Shown here piece by piece: positions 23,341 to 34,800 of a DNA stretch of 64,000 nucleotides. Under the pieces are notes generated by a model, which saw only the letters and a list, made by a program, of their open reading frames with translations, was not told the DNA's origin and searched no databases. The stretch is taken from the NCBI RefSeq assembly GCF_028640845.1, contig NC_080540.1:261337458-261401457 (forward strand). The letters run 5' to 3'. The position numbers and the translations under genes are program-made. Every line of letters starts with the position of its first letter. Position 1 is the stretch's first letter. This stretch comes from Ahaetulla prasina (taxonomy: Eukaryota > Chordata > Lepidosauria > Squamata > Colubridae).

Positions 23341-24656
23341 TTTTAAACATATTATTATTTTTACAAATAACTAACATATCTTCCTTCTCCTATTTTTCTG
23401 GGACACATTTCGAGGAGAAAATAAGCAGACATTGGAGGGGTTAAACATTCATCTGATAGCTAAGGTTAGAAAATGTAGACTATATGTAGATATGTATATG
23501 TAGAAAATGTAGATAAAACCCCTGTCTAAATTTTACTAACAAAACCCACAGTATGCTTACAACTTGTTTTCTACGAAGGTATTGCAGACTTTTAAGGAAG
23601 CTTTCCTGTAATAAAATCATATTTTTCAGTGTTAGTGCTAAACATGTGGATCCATGGAAAATGATACCTATGGAGAAATGGGTTTGTGACAATGGTTACA
23701 ATTTAGCAGGTCAGCATATATAATATATCACAAAAAATACCCATTATGCTTGCAAAATTTTAAAATACTGTATATTTGGTCACCCGTTAATACATTCTTG
23801 AATTCAGAGAACTCCTTTAGATCTGATCTTTTCATGGAGGAGACTTGGTAGGCCTCAGTGAGCTTGGATCTGCCTACTACTGCTCTCTAAGGTACAATAT
23901 GGTAGAAAGATACAATCTGCTACCACTATTTTCTGCAGATTGTATTTCAGAAATATTCAGTTGACACCAGATTTATTTTAGTTTCCTGCTTTTACCTGAA
24001 GTGAGAAAGACAGATAAAAGACAAGTTTGAAAATGTTAAGCAATGTGTTTCCTCTTATAGCAGAGCTTATATGGCAAACAGGGAGATTTCTGGAAAGGAA
24101 AGGTTAACAGTCAATTGTGGTTCTTAGTGATAAACATGAACACTCCGAAGTATCAGCTATGGAAAGAAGTTTATGCTTGGGAGGGAAAACAGAAAAGAGA
24201 AGAGACTTTCCCTTTGGGAACCTTACTTCATATTTTAGTATAATTAGCCAGCTGATAAACAGGCTTTTGTTTTCCATTTGAATAGCCAATAGACAGCCAC
24301 ATGGGACTGTTGTGCATCACACTGGTAGTAATAACAATAAAGTTTGTGTATCTTGACTGTCATTTAGTCTGAAACCTGTGGCACCCTTCCTTAGAATTAA
24401 AAAAGAAAACAATGGGAACATATAAAACAACTGCTTGAAAACCAGCATAAAAACAGTGAATCTTTATACCTCATAAAATAGAATTAGAACTTCTTAAAAA
24501 ATGCAAAACAAAATTAGACCTTTCCTCCCCTCCCCTAGGAATCGGTAATTTTTGAGAATGCATATTCAGTTGGACAGTTATTTTAAATTCAGTAAATCTT
24601 TTTCTTTAAAAAAATTTTTTTTAGCTGAATGCATTTGAAAGTGCTCCTGACTTTTC
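23341..24656. other. Unique DNA, no gene seen
   Basis: No repeat family or exon recognised. Confidence 0.45.
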
Positions 24657-25099
24657 AAGTTACTCTATAGTGACCAGATGTCCCGCTTTTGGTGGGACAG
24701 TCCCGCTTTTTAATAATTTGTCCCGCATCCCACGGCAATTCCAAAAAGTCCCGATTTTTTTTTGTTTCACTCCCATTCTGGAAATGGGAAGCGGCAATGC
24801 AAGAGGAGGAGGCGGAGAAGGGGGAGTGGCAGAGAAGGGGGCACGAGAGGGAGGAGAAACGCCACTTGTCTTCACCCGAGAGGAAGAGAAGAGCTGAGAG
24901 AAGAGCCGAGAGGAGAGCCGAGCCTGCCTGGAAGAGCCGAGAGGAGAGCTGAGCCTGCCTGGAAGAGCGAAGAAGCAGCAGCCGGTCCTCCTCCTTCAGG
25001 CAGGTGGCAAGACTCAGCGCGCATGCGCAGCCCCCCCCCCCGGTCAATGGTGTCCCGCTTTTCCATCGCTGAAATCTGGTCACTTTAAGTTACTCTATA
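24657..25099. mobile_element. 417-bp TGACCAGAT-type element with 13-bp direct repeats
   Basis: The element (24670-25086) begins GTGACCAGATGTCCCGC and ends ATCTGGTCAC, giving inverted ends of about ten bases. It carries repeated TCCCGC blocks near both ends. Perfect 13-bp direct repeats AAGTTACTCTATA flank it (24657-24669, 25087-25099). Similar TGACCAGAT/TCCCG repeats occur in other reptiles. The centre is GC-rich and purine-rich with a tandem GAGCCTGCCTGGAAGAGC unit (about 24917-24967) and a C run (25031-25041). Open frames inside are low-complexity artefacts. The mobilising machinery is unclear: the ends suggest a DNA transposon, while 13-bp duplications suggest a retroposon or an unusual transposase. 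Confidence 0.75.
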
Positions 25100-27152
25100 T
25101 AATGAAAGGGAAGCCAAAGTGTTGCCATTTGCGATATATTATTGATAGCAACCTCCATATTTTGAAAGATTTTTCTGAGAGATTGGAATATACCCTCTTC
25201 CCAAGCTATTTGCTTGAGATTGTATTGGCTAACTGCTGATTAGGTTCATTTCATAAGCTGCAGATGCATACACATAAGCATGTTGTAGATAAAATTCTTC
25301 CTAAGTTTCTATTTCACAGTTTAAGGATGGAAAAGAGAAACTTGTGTAATATTTCTCTTGAAGTCCAAGGATAGAGTCTAGCAAGCAGTAGTGGTACTAA
25401 GAATCATAACATATATATTTGGTGACCATAAAACTTAGAGAACCTTTTAAATTATTGCTCAAAATATCCAACAAACAAGCAAGCAAAAAAAAGAAGAAGA
25501 GGAAGAAGACTATACTGGCCAACTAATTGATACTGAAGCACATATAGTAATTTTAAACTATGATGTATTCCTCTTCTGGCCTGGCTTCCGTGATAGTACT
25601 AAAGAAGTATGATAGAGCAGAGGATCCGATATGTAGGATGAGGCAGGAAACAAATATAACATGTTGTTGATTTGATGCTTTAGGTGGAAGACATATCATG
25701 CTTAACAATGTAAGAACTTCTATGGGACGTATTAAGAAAGAAACAAGAAATCACAATACTGTAAGGGAGAGATTCTCCAGTGTCTCCAAACAAATCTGAA
25801 TAACCACAATCTACTTGTTTAGAATACAGTAGTCTTGCTACTTATTCATTTTGATTTTGGTAGCGCCTAGTACATGTCCTTCTTCCTTGATGTTTGAAAA
25901 TGAAATCACTTTTAATTTTTTTTTATTTGAGAAAATAATTTAAAGATGTTTTTCCTAAGAAAATTTTATGTGTACATATTAATTCGTTACACGTTTATGA
26001 AAACCCTTAACATTGTCATTTTATGAAATCAAATAATCTATAAATCTTCCACCAAATTCTATCCTTAATGTGAATGATGCATCTTATTTATGTTCCCAAA
26101 AACCCATGTTGCAACACTTATTAATCATTTTCAACTCTATGAATGATAAAACTTCAAAAATAATAATAATAATGGGATCCTTTCCTTTCAAAGGAAAACA
26201 GCATATTCAATGGAGAATCAAGTTTGGATAGAAAATCCAAGAATGTCACTATTATCAGAGTTAGCACAATTTCTTATTTTTTAATTATATATCATAAGTA
26301 CATATAGGAATGCCAATGAAAATTGTATAGAAATATAGGCATTGGTAGGCTTCACAAAGTTCTATAAGGCATAATGTGGTTTGTTTGACTTATTCAATAA
26401 GATATGATAAAACAGTCCATTGTTTAACCTAGTAGGTAAATTTAGTCTCTCAGTGATATGGTGCAATGTAGTCTTTTCAATCCAGAAGACTGTTGAACCA
26501 ACACCCATTATTCTATGCCAGTATTACCAACATTCAGACATATGGATTATAGAAGCTGATTCCACATGTCTTCAGGGAACTGGCTTGCAGAAAGCTATCT
26601 ACCTTGATGCATTTAATTAACAGGGTTAGTTACTACATTCTCAGCTGTTGACATTTCAGAATTCATTTTCTTCCTTCTCCTTACTACAAGTACTGCATAT
26701 AGTATTTGAGAACAGTTTTTAACATGTACATCATTGCACTACAAAATCTGGATGATGGCCTATATCCCTTGTCAATATAAAGCAGATCATAACTAAATTC
26801 TGTTTTAACCAATAAAAACAAACTTGATAGACAGAACTAGCCTAATGTTTGCATGAAGGCCAAGACTAGAGTCTGTTCACTTGTTTCAAAGCTCTGGCTT
26901 TGGAACGGTGGGAAACATTTTTTGCATTTTTTCCCCACAAGGATCTCTGGCTTTTTTCTCTCTTCATATTTTTCTTATCCTGTTACATTCCCAGTCAACA
27001 GATCTAAGATTTAGGATTGCTTTAGTGTATTCACTAGTCCTTAATCTGAAATTCTGTGCACATATTTTTCAGAATAAACCTTGGGTTATGTATTCTAATG
27101 AAAGTGATGGCCCAAAAATCACAAATAGAGATATTCCCATAATATATATAAT
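25100..27152. other. Unique AT-rich DNA, no gene seen
   Basis: Short AAG (25490-25510) and AAT (26156-26174) runs only. No repeat family or exon recognised. Confidence 0.45.
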
Positions 27153-27943
27153 ATAATATGACAACAGAGTTGGAAGGGACCTTGGAGGCCCTTTCCCCTG
27201 CCCAGGCAGGAAACCCTACACCATCTCAGTCAGATGGTTATCCAACATTTTCTTAAAAATTTCCAGTGTTGGAGCATTCACAACTCCTGCAGGCAAGTCG
27301 TTCCACTTATTAATTGTTCTAACTGTCAGGAAATTTCTCCTTAGTTCTAAGTTGCTTCTTTCCTTGATCAGTTTCCACCCATTGCTTCTTGTTCTACCCT
27401 CAGGTGCTTTGGAGAACAGCCCAACTCCCTCTTTTTTGTGGCAACCTCTGAGATATTGGAACACTGCTATCATGTCTCCCCTAGTCCTTCTTTTCATTAA
27501 ACTAGACCTATCGAGTTCCTGCAACCGTTCTTCATATGTTTTAGCCTCCAGTTCCCTAATCATCTTTGTTGCTCTTCTCTGCACTCTTTCTAGAGTCTCA
27601 ACATCTTTTTTACATCATGGCGACCAAAACTGGATGCAATATTCCAAGTGTGGCCTTACCAAGGCATTATAAAGTGGCACTAACACTTCACGTGATCTTG
27701 ATTCTATCCCTCTGTTTATGCAGCCCAGAACTGTGTTGGCTTTTTTAGCAGCTGCTGCACACTGCTGGCTCATATCTAAATGGTTATCCACTAGGACTCC
27801 AAGATCCCTCTCAAAGGAACTACTATTGAGCAAGGTACCACATATACGGTGGTATATGTGCATTTTGTAGAACCTTACTTTTTTCACTGTTGAATTTCAT
27901 TTTGTTAGATAGCGCCCAATTTTCAAGTCTGTCAAGATCTTTA
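27153..27943 (-). mobile_element. CR1 LINE, 3' end
   Basis: Minus-strand CR1 of the same subfamily as 1691-4765, 5'-truncated just after the RT core, with an AT-rich TATTATA tail at 27140-27160. The open pieces 27615-27887 and 27216-27584 are in one frame. They are separated by a nonsense codon near 27614, where the copy at 4280 has CGA and this one TGA, a CpG-type transition. A loss of about 16 bp lies near 27866 relative to the copy at 38687. It includes the C-terminal NKWNDLPAGVVNAPTLEIF. Confidence 0.93.
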
Positions 27944-29966
27944 TAATGTACTATATATATAATGTACTATAACTTTTAAGTCTATAAGCTTGGAGTTGAA
28001 TCTGTTCATAATACATGTGTATCTAACACTGAATCATACACTATCACTATCACAGGTTGAACTAATAGAGATAAAAGCCATAGCTGACTCAGAGCCTTTG
28101 AATGTAATTTCAAATAATTTGATATATTTGGATTTCAACATTACAGCATTGTTTTATTACTTCAAGATATCAAGAACGAAGCCATCCAACCAGATATCCT
28201 GAATTAGAGAATTTATTCCCAAAGGTTTAAATTTAAAATTCTATTATTTGGGTAATCTTACCATTGTAATATTTGAATGAATGAAATATATTTCATACGT
28301 AACATCTCTGTGATCTTACATATTTTCCTTTTAATGAAGACTCTTGGCTGACCTTATAAGAACTGTATTTTTTATAACTTTTATTAAAGTTTAAAAATAC
28401 AAAAATAAAAAGTAATACAAACTGAAAAATATTAAAAAAGTGCAGAGAAAAAGAAAAAAAGAGAAAGATATAAATAAATTACTTTCCTCTTCATCAAGAC
28501 AAGCACAATTTCGGTAATTTATCACTTTCTCTGACATTTCAACAAAAGGTCTCTTCTTTCTCATATTTCATCTCTTATCTATAAACAAGTTATAAAGTAT
28601 TGTCTTTCACTGCTAATCAGTAAAAGTACATTAAGAGTTACCAAAAATAACATATATTTTAAACATAATCAAATAATTAAATTTCATATTTCTATTTTAT
28701 TCTTTTAGCACAGTAACTTATCAGTTTCCTTAAAAAATACAAAAAATAATCTCTTCCACAACAATTGTATTTTTCCATTTAAATTATTAAAATTGCATTA
28801 GCAAGTTTTTCAAACTATGCATTTTGCCTCTAAATAACTGTATTTGATAAAGTTTGCATTTAATGAATTTAATGAATACAATTGTTTGATACTTTGAAAA
28901 GTTCCTTCTTTTTCTTATGCCAAGTGCCACATATAACTATACTCATTCAGTTCACAAACATTATATTCTTTTACGTTCAAGTAAAAGTTCAAGAGCAGTG
29001 GTTCTAAATCTAAATTAAATTCCAAATCTACTATAGCTAATACGCATGCTTTATCAGCTACATACCATTGTTAATCAGAATGGAAAACTGAAAAGCATTT
29101 ATAAGAGAAAGGTTCAACTGTGAAATTGTCTTAAACCACCCTTGCCAAGGATTGAGATTCTTTAAACAACAATAACAAAATCTATCAATAAATGTACCAT
29201 TGGATCAAAGTGTCCTATGGTAAACTTTTATGCCCAAAAGTAGCTTGCTTTCCTTTGGTAGACTTTGTTCTCAAGGGAACATTACCAATGACATTTTAAA
29301 GATGGAATTTCTGTTCAATAAGTTTAAGGCTGTCACCACTATCCAAAGGAATCTTCTATGACCCTGTTTGATTGCATAATTTTATTTCAAAGGTGAGAAT
29401 CTATTATCGAATTCACTTATATTACTTAATTTTCTCTTTTTTGCATATGTCATTGAGTCAAACTTGTCTCTTGGCAATTGCTTGGACTAATTCCTACAGT
29501 TTCCTGGGCAAGATTTTAGAAGTGGTTTTCTACTGCCTGCTTTCCAGGCCTGAGAGAAAGTGATTGGCGCAAACTTCACTGGCTTTATGTCTAAGATATA
29601 GATTGCCTTTGGCTTGCTGCCATTCAAAATGACGATGGACCTCCCTTGAGCTACTTCCATCTAGTCACATGATGGGTGCTTGGCAACTGGGCAAAATTAT
29701 ATTTTTAAAAAGAATTTAGGATTCAAATACAACCCTTATCTGCCACTCATTAAGCCATTTGACTTTTTAGGTATGTGTCTAGAAAATGGATGTGGTTACT
29801 TTAATGATCACATTAATTGTAACAAATTCAAATACTCACTGTATATAACAGCTGAAATATTTTACTCTGTCTCCTATAAAGTTTTTATATTGTCATATGT
29901 TCAATTTCTTTTTGATGAAAGAAAAGGGAAATCATCAATAGAGAAGAATATTTCTAGCTAAGGGTT
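27944..29966. other. Unique very AT-rich DNA, no gene seen
   Basis: An A/T low-complexity stretch lies at 28368-28480. No repeat family or exon recognised. Confidence 0.45.
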
Positions 29967-30217
29967 GAAATGAAGGGTTCTTGGTGCTCTCTGACCTTGC
30001 TTGTTTTATTGCTGATGTTTTATTATCCAAACTAGGTAACGTCATCAAGTACTAGAAAGGAGTAAAGTTTACTGTCAGTTTATATTCTAGAGGCTTGCCT
30101 GTCAGTGTTGGTGGGGATGATCTTTAGAGATTCTTTGGTTGGGCTGTTTGCTTCTTTGGCAGTTTCTTCACTGGGATGTTGTTTACTTGATTCTTGGTCT
30201 GATGTTAACCTTGGAGT
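29967..30217 (-). mobile_element. Penelope-like element terminal region
   Basis: On the minus strand this region aligns by eye, block by block, with the 3' part of the PLE at 62220-62430 (AATCAAGTAAACAACATCC, GTTACCTAG and the CAGAGAGCACCAAGAACCC end). PLE ends carry terminal repeats, and hammerhead ribozyme motifs have been reported in them. A hammerhead-like motif is marked separately. No coding part remains. Confidence 0.7.
30011..30058 (-). ncRNA. Hammerhead-ribozyme-like motif (decayed)
   Basis: Minus strand: flank TTCTAG, a core-like TTGATGA, a stem TTACC-loop-GGATAA, then AAAAC-ATC. The hammerhead core is CUGANGA, stem II, GAAA, then the cleavage triplet. Here the first C and the G of GAAA are altered or displaced, so activity is unlikely. 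The related copy at 62357 keeps GAAA but has lost the first core. Together they suggest an ancestral intact motif. Identification is by pattern only. Confidence 0.45.
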
Positions 30218-30340
30218 TAATTAAAAAGGAAATTAATTTTATTACTAGATGTTAGCGTTGCTAGAAGTTACTGTAGGTTAGGTAGGGATATTAACTGCTT
30301 ATTTTTTATACTGGAAATTTATAAAGCCAGTAACTTTGCA

Positions 30341-30484
30341 TTTATTTTATTTGTATCCCACTTTATTTTATATAAATAATTGAAGGTGGTGAACAAAGCC
30401 AATACTCCTTTGACCTCCTCTTTCCCCACAACAACCATCCTGTGAGGTGAGCTGAACTGGGCCAAAGTCATCTAGCTGGTTATT
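30341..30484 (-). mobile_element. tRNA-derived SINE, 3' part
   Basis: Minus-strand copy of the body and 3' end seen at 11328: TATCCCACTTTATTTTATA at the 3' end, then CCCCACAACAACCATCCTGT and AAAGTCATCTAGCTGG. The tRNA head is missing. Confidence 0.7.
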
Positions 30485-30584
30485 TCCTACTTGGTCTAGT
30501 TTAGTTGCATTACCCATGGTCAGATTTATTTATTTAAACCATTTTTATAGCAATCCCATCTTATAAAAAATTCTGGGTAGCTCC

Positions 30585-31294
30585 CAGAGGTGATATTCAG
30601 CCAGTTTGCAACAGTTCATGCAAACTGTTGGAGGAAATTTGGCCAAGGTCGCTGAACTGGTAGCAATGGCCGGCTGGCCACACCCCTGAACCGGTCCCCC
30701 GATTGCCACTCGCTCGCCCCACCTGCCATGTTTATCACCGCCATGTTCTTCACGCATGCGCATGCGCATCCCATTACCTTGCAAGTCCAATGGGATGTGC
30801 ATGCACAAAGAACATGGTGGCGACAACAGCAGCTTTATCTGCGACCTCTGATACTTTTCAGCAGCTTGTGGCCAGCCACCACAGCCTCAAAGTGGCTCTC
30901 AAAGAGCCAGCAGCTGGGAGGCTTCTTTGCCAACCGTTTTCCAGCAGTGACAGCTGGCTGGGGGCTCCTGAAAACTCTGGTCAGCTTGCCTTCCAGACTC
31001 TGGACCAGCTGCTGTGGAAGGTAAGCAGCCAGAACAAAGAGGTAGTGGTGGGGGAGGAAATGGGGCTAGGGCAGGGCCACTAAAGGAGGGGAAATGGGGA
31101 CAACTGGCAAAGGGAGGGAGGGTGTAGGTAGGTGGAAATTCCAAAAATTTTCCTACCTTTTCCTGTGGATGTGGCTAGGTGGAGGGCGTCATGTGACTGA
31201 GTGGGCGTAGGCATGAGTGATGTCACGTTGGCCACACCTACTTAGTCACATGATTTTCCCCAGCCACGCTCACCAAATTGGTAGTGAAACCAAC
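30585..31294 (+). mobile_element. Non-autonomous hAT-like element, long
   Basis: Begins CAGAGGTGATATTCAGCCAG, the same start as the short element at 59250 (CAGAGGTGGTATTCAGCC). It contains GGCCACACCCCTGAACCGG and ends near CACCAAATTGGTAGTGAAACC. The right end is degraded and no clear 8-bp duplication is visible. Overlapping open frames on both strands are GC-rich artefacts with no transposase motif. Confidence 0.65.
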
Positions 31295-32662
31295 AATATA
31301 TAAGATATGGCATGGCCGCATTTGAATGATAAATTACATAAATAAGACAAAATAATTTTGCCAATTGTTAATAAGATTTGCATCCCAATAAGCATTCACT
31401 ATACTGATGTTACAGCATACGAAAGTAGAAGCATTTAATAACTATCCTTTAAAAAGACAATTCTTTGGGAGGGTATTCCTGTACTTATGAGAATTATTTT
31501 ACTCCCTTGGTTAATTTCATCTATGGAAAAAGGCCCATATGATAAGTGGTCTGGATGTTTACTGTAGAATGTTCTTGCTATCTTGACCCTATCCTCCATT
31601 TTCAGCCAATGTTTCAAACTTCTAAGACATTCCAAGAATTGGAAAGACTTTGCTCTCTTAGGAGAGTTACCCAAATAGCTCTTTTCCGGGCCTTTGAGTG
31701 GGTGGGTTTCCGAGAGCTTCTCACAACTGCTGAAAAAGTCATCCAAGAGAACAAGAAAATATCTCATTGTCGTCTTTTTCATCACTTAGAAGACTCTTTG
31801 TTCAAAATATTGCATCTCTTGCACTTGAGTTCAACCAGCCGTTCTTTACACCACCCTAGAAAGAGTAGAGCAAGGATGCATTGCATACCTATACACAAAT
31901 ACAGCAATTAATCCAAAGGGACTAATAAAAATAAAATAAAAAAAAAGATTGCTTCAGACCTTGGGACTCAGCAAAAGTTCTCCTGTGGCAAAAAGCCCAG
32001 GATTTAAAAACAATTCTATTTCTTTGTCCTACAGCTGCTAAAACCTGCCTTTTATCTACAGCTGCATAGGGGAATATTCTTCAGACCAACTCCCTGGACT
32101 ACAACTATTCATCTAGCAGCTGCTAAGAATAGAGGAAAAGAGTGGGGAGGACACAGGGTTTTAGAACTTACCCTAAATTAAACAATGCTGCACACAGAAT
32201 TAAGAGAGCTTATTAGCATATGCTTTCTTTGGCTTCCAAGTAGTTTTCAGCTATGCAAACAGTTGTTCATCATCAGCTAGTAATATCTCCTGAAGCAGGT
32301 ACAGCAAGTTGATTAATGAAGTTATGTGGTATGGTGTGAGCATTGAAAGGTTCAAACTAAAGGACTCCAACTTCATTCCATTGCACACTGAAATGGAAAA
32401 CACGAAGGCAGTTTTGTTGGAAATAGTTTTGGGATTGATATTTTCATCTTTGCACCTTGATTCAGTGACATCGATGATGCTGGTTTCCCGGGCAAGTTAA
32501 GATTATTGGACACTGACAATATTGCTAATAGTCCTAAGGAAGGCCTGAGTTAATAATTGGCCCCAAAGTAATTAGTCTGTGCTGTTATTAACCCTGAATT
32601 AAGGGGCATTAGATTTCAATGTGTAGCATCTCACAGAATATGTGCAGTTATTGTAACAGGTA
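31295..32662. other. Unique DNA, no gene seen
   Basis: An A-rich tract at 31924-31947. The opposing open frames at 31435-31911 (116 and 121 codons) have no recognised domain and no supporting signals. Confidence 0.4.
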
Positions 32663-33093
32663 CTGTAAACCAGGGGTGAAATGCTCCCGGATCGGACGGG
32701 ATTGCGCGATCCAGTAGCGATGGCGGCTGCTGGTTCAGAGGACTGGTAGCAAAAATCCCTGGCCCCGCCCCCCTGCCTCTGCTGAGCCGCACCATCTGCA
32801 GAGGTTTTTTTTTTAACTTTTAAAAGCCGGTTTTGCTTCAGCCGAAACAGGCCTTTAAAAGTAAAAAAACAGCAGAACCTTACTTGTACTCTTACTTGTA
32901 GAAAACATGTTTTCTACAAGTAAGAGTAGAGATTCTAAGGCACTTAACTGATTACTGATGGATGCATGGCTCTCTTTCCAGCCCGAAAGCAGTTTCAGTT
33001 TCAGCCAGAGAGAATCAATCGCTCAGCTAATCTATTTCCTCAGTGATCAACTGGTTGGCTTTGCTGGCTGAGGAACTCTGGGATTTGAAGTCC

Positions 33094-33137
33094 ACAATAA
33101 AATAAAATAAAATAAAATAAAATAATAAAATAAAATA
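33094..33137 (+). repeat. (AATAA)n microsatellite within hAT element
   Basis: About eight AATAA/AATAAA units. Confidence 0.9.
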
Positions 33138-33244
33138 TTTGTGCAGTTTTCTGAGATTTGGTGTGTTTCTGTAGTGTTTCACTCTAACTACACAAACACA
33201 CAAAATCTCAGAAAGCTGTATGTGGCATATTGTGTGTGTGTGTG

Positions 33245-33490
33245 TGTTAGTTGTGTGTGTGTAAAGTGTGAAAGTTGATTTTTGAGCTTTTTGTGGCTGT
33301 GTGAAGTGCAGCTGCTTTTACATTGTGTGTGAGTCGGTTGTGTTGTGTTGTGTGTGTGTAAAGTGTGAAAGTTGGTTTTTGAGCTTGTTGTGGCTATGTG
33401 AAGTGTGAAGTGCAGCTGCTTTTACATTGTGTGTGAGTCAGTTGTGTTGTGTTGTGTGTGTGTAAAGTGTGAAAGTTGGTTTTTTGTACC
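33245..33490 (+). repeat. ~100-bp tandem repeat, GT-rich, within hAT element
   Basis: The block GTAAAGTGTGAAAGTTG occurs at 33261, 33359 and 33462, so the period is about 98-103 bp. The units share GAAGTGCAGCTGCTTTTACA and GTTGTGTTGTG. Satellite-like growth inside a transposon explains the larger size of this element. Confidence 0.85.
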
Positions 33491-33645
33491 TCTTATTGTT
33501 TTTTTATACTTTGTTTATTATTTTTATTATTTATTGTTATTGGCCACGCCCACCAAGCCATCTGACCACCAAGCCACGCCCACCAATTAAGCCACGCCCA
33601 CAGAACCGGTAGGGAAAATTTTTAGATTTCACCCCTGCTGTAAAC

Positions 33646-34321
33646 CAGGAACATACCCCCTCTTTTTTGGAACTAACAATTTTCTCAGTGAAACTGTTCT
33701 CCCTCAATCTGTTATTTTGACCTGTGGTGAATATATGGAAAATAGGCTCCAATGTGACTATCTAATGGATAAATAGCCCCTTTGGACAGCACATTTTTGC
33801 AAGGGTTCAAATCTGAATCTATTTCTTTCCCTCCTGTTTCTATTACCTGTTTTGCAGTCAGGGGGGACAAGGGGCAATGGTGACATATGCATCATTGATG
33901 TTAGAAAACAAATGATACAACTTGATCATTGGTGGCATTACATAATTGAGCTCCTTACTAAATGAGAATCCCTGTTTCATTATTTTGATGTATTTGTGGT
34001 TTGTTATGGATACCACTGGTTAGTGTGTCAAGTTATATGGTCTTAGTTTAGGAGAGTTATACCAGCAGCAAGTTTTGATACTGCTGGTGTATTCAAGTCA
34101 TCTGAGTTTGTGGAATTATTGGAAATGAAGTAGAGAGGATATTCACTCCAATCAGAATTCCGGAAATCTGTATCACTGTGGCAATAATTAAGAGTAAAAG
34201 GTGCACAGGAAAAGGAGAACATGTTCTTATCAACCATGTAAGATGACATGTACTTTAAATACTTGAAAGTTGTAAAAGGCAAAACCCTTGATCGAGATCA
34301 AGTTGCTGTATCACTGATAAG
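33646..34321. other. Unique DNA, no gene seen
   Basis: No repeat family or exon recognised. Confidence 0.45.
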
Positions 34322-34668
34322 GTGAAGGTAAAGGCTCCCCTCGGACATATGTGCTAGTTGTTCCTGATTCTAGAGGGCAGTGCTCATCTCCGTTTCAAAG
34401 CCAAAGAGCCAGCGCTGTCCGAAGACATCTCCGTGGTCATATGGCCAGCATGGTAAACACCAAAGGCACATGGAACGCTGTTACTTTCCTACCAAAGGTG
34501 TTCCCTATTTTTCTACTTGCATTTTATACATGTTTTCAAACTGCTAGTTTGGCAGAAGCTGCGACAAGTAACGGGAACTCACCCCGTTACACAGCACTAG
34601 GGATTTGAACTGCTGAACTGTCAACCTTTCGATCAAGCTCAGCGTCTTAGCCACTGAGCCCCCACATT
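34322..34668 (-). mobile_element. Full-length tRNA-derived SINE
   Basis: About 347 bp on the minus strand. The head is GGCTCAGTGGCTAAGACGC (box A) and GCAGTTCAAATCCC (box B), a tRNA-like RNA polymerase III promoter. The body has CGTTACTTGTCGCAGC, GAAAAATAGGGAACACC and GCTGGCCATATGACC, and the element ends GGGGAGCCTTTACCTT. A short duplication near box B repeats CAGTTCAG. The open frame at 34351 is SINE sequence read backwards. The SINE at 38404 has a related tRNA-like head. Confidence 0.88.
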
Positions 34669-34671
34669 CCT

Positions 34672-34749
34672 ATTATTTTATTATTATTTTATTTTATTTA
34701 TTTTATTATTATTTTATTTTATTATTACTATATTTTATTATTATTTTAT
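34672..34749 (+). repeat. (ATTTT)n / (ATT)n low-complexity tract
   Basis: About eighty bases of only A and T in TTATT, TTTTA and ATTATT units, lying between the SINE head and the L2-like LINE. Confidence 0.95.
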
Positions 34750-34800
34750 GCCTCCTGTATCACTGATACAGCCAATCCTCCTACAACTGACCCCATTTCA

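Larger units (their letters stand above)
32671..33637 (+). mobile_element. 967-bp non-autonomous hAT element
   Basis: Ends are CAGGGGTGAAAT and ATTTCACCCCTG, a perfect 12-bp inverted repeat. It is flanked by the perfect 8-bp duplication CTGTAAAC (32663-32670 and 33638-33645), the hAT signature. The inside has no transposase. It holds a TTTGAAGTCCAC block, an AATAA array (33094-33137) and a ~100-bp GT-rich tandem repeat (about 33245-33490). It then has GCCACGCCCACC repeats near the right end. The perfect duplication suggests the insertion is fairly recent compared with the MITEs at 11-17 kb. Confidence 0.95.

Noticed and set aside
24670..25083. Frames up to 142 codons in the TGACCAGAT element
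   Set aside because: They arise from GC-rich tandem and purine-rich sequence on both strands; no domain is seen.
30545..31144. Overlapping frames of 81-126 codons as a transposase
   Set aside because: No hAT transposase or dimerisation motif, and frames on both strands compete. The element is non-autonomous.
31435..31911. Opposing 116- and 121-codon frames as a small gene
   Set aside because: Overlapping on opposite strands, with no recognised domain, splice signal or conserved start.
34351..34608. 85-codon frame as a gene
   Set aside because: It is a tRNA-derived SINE read in reverse.
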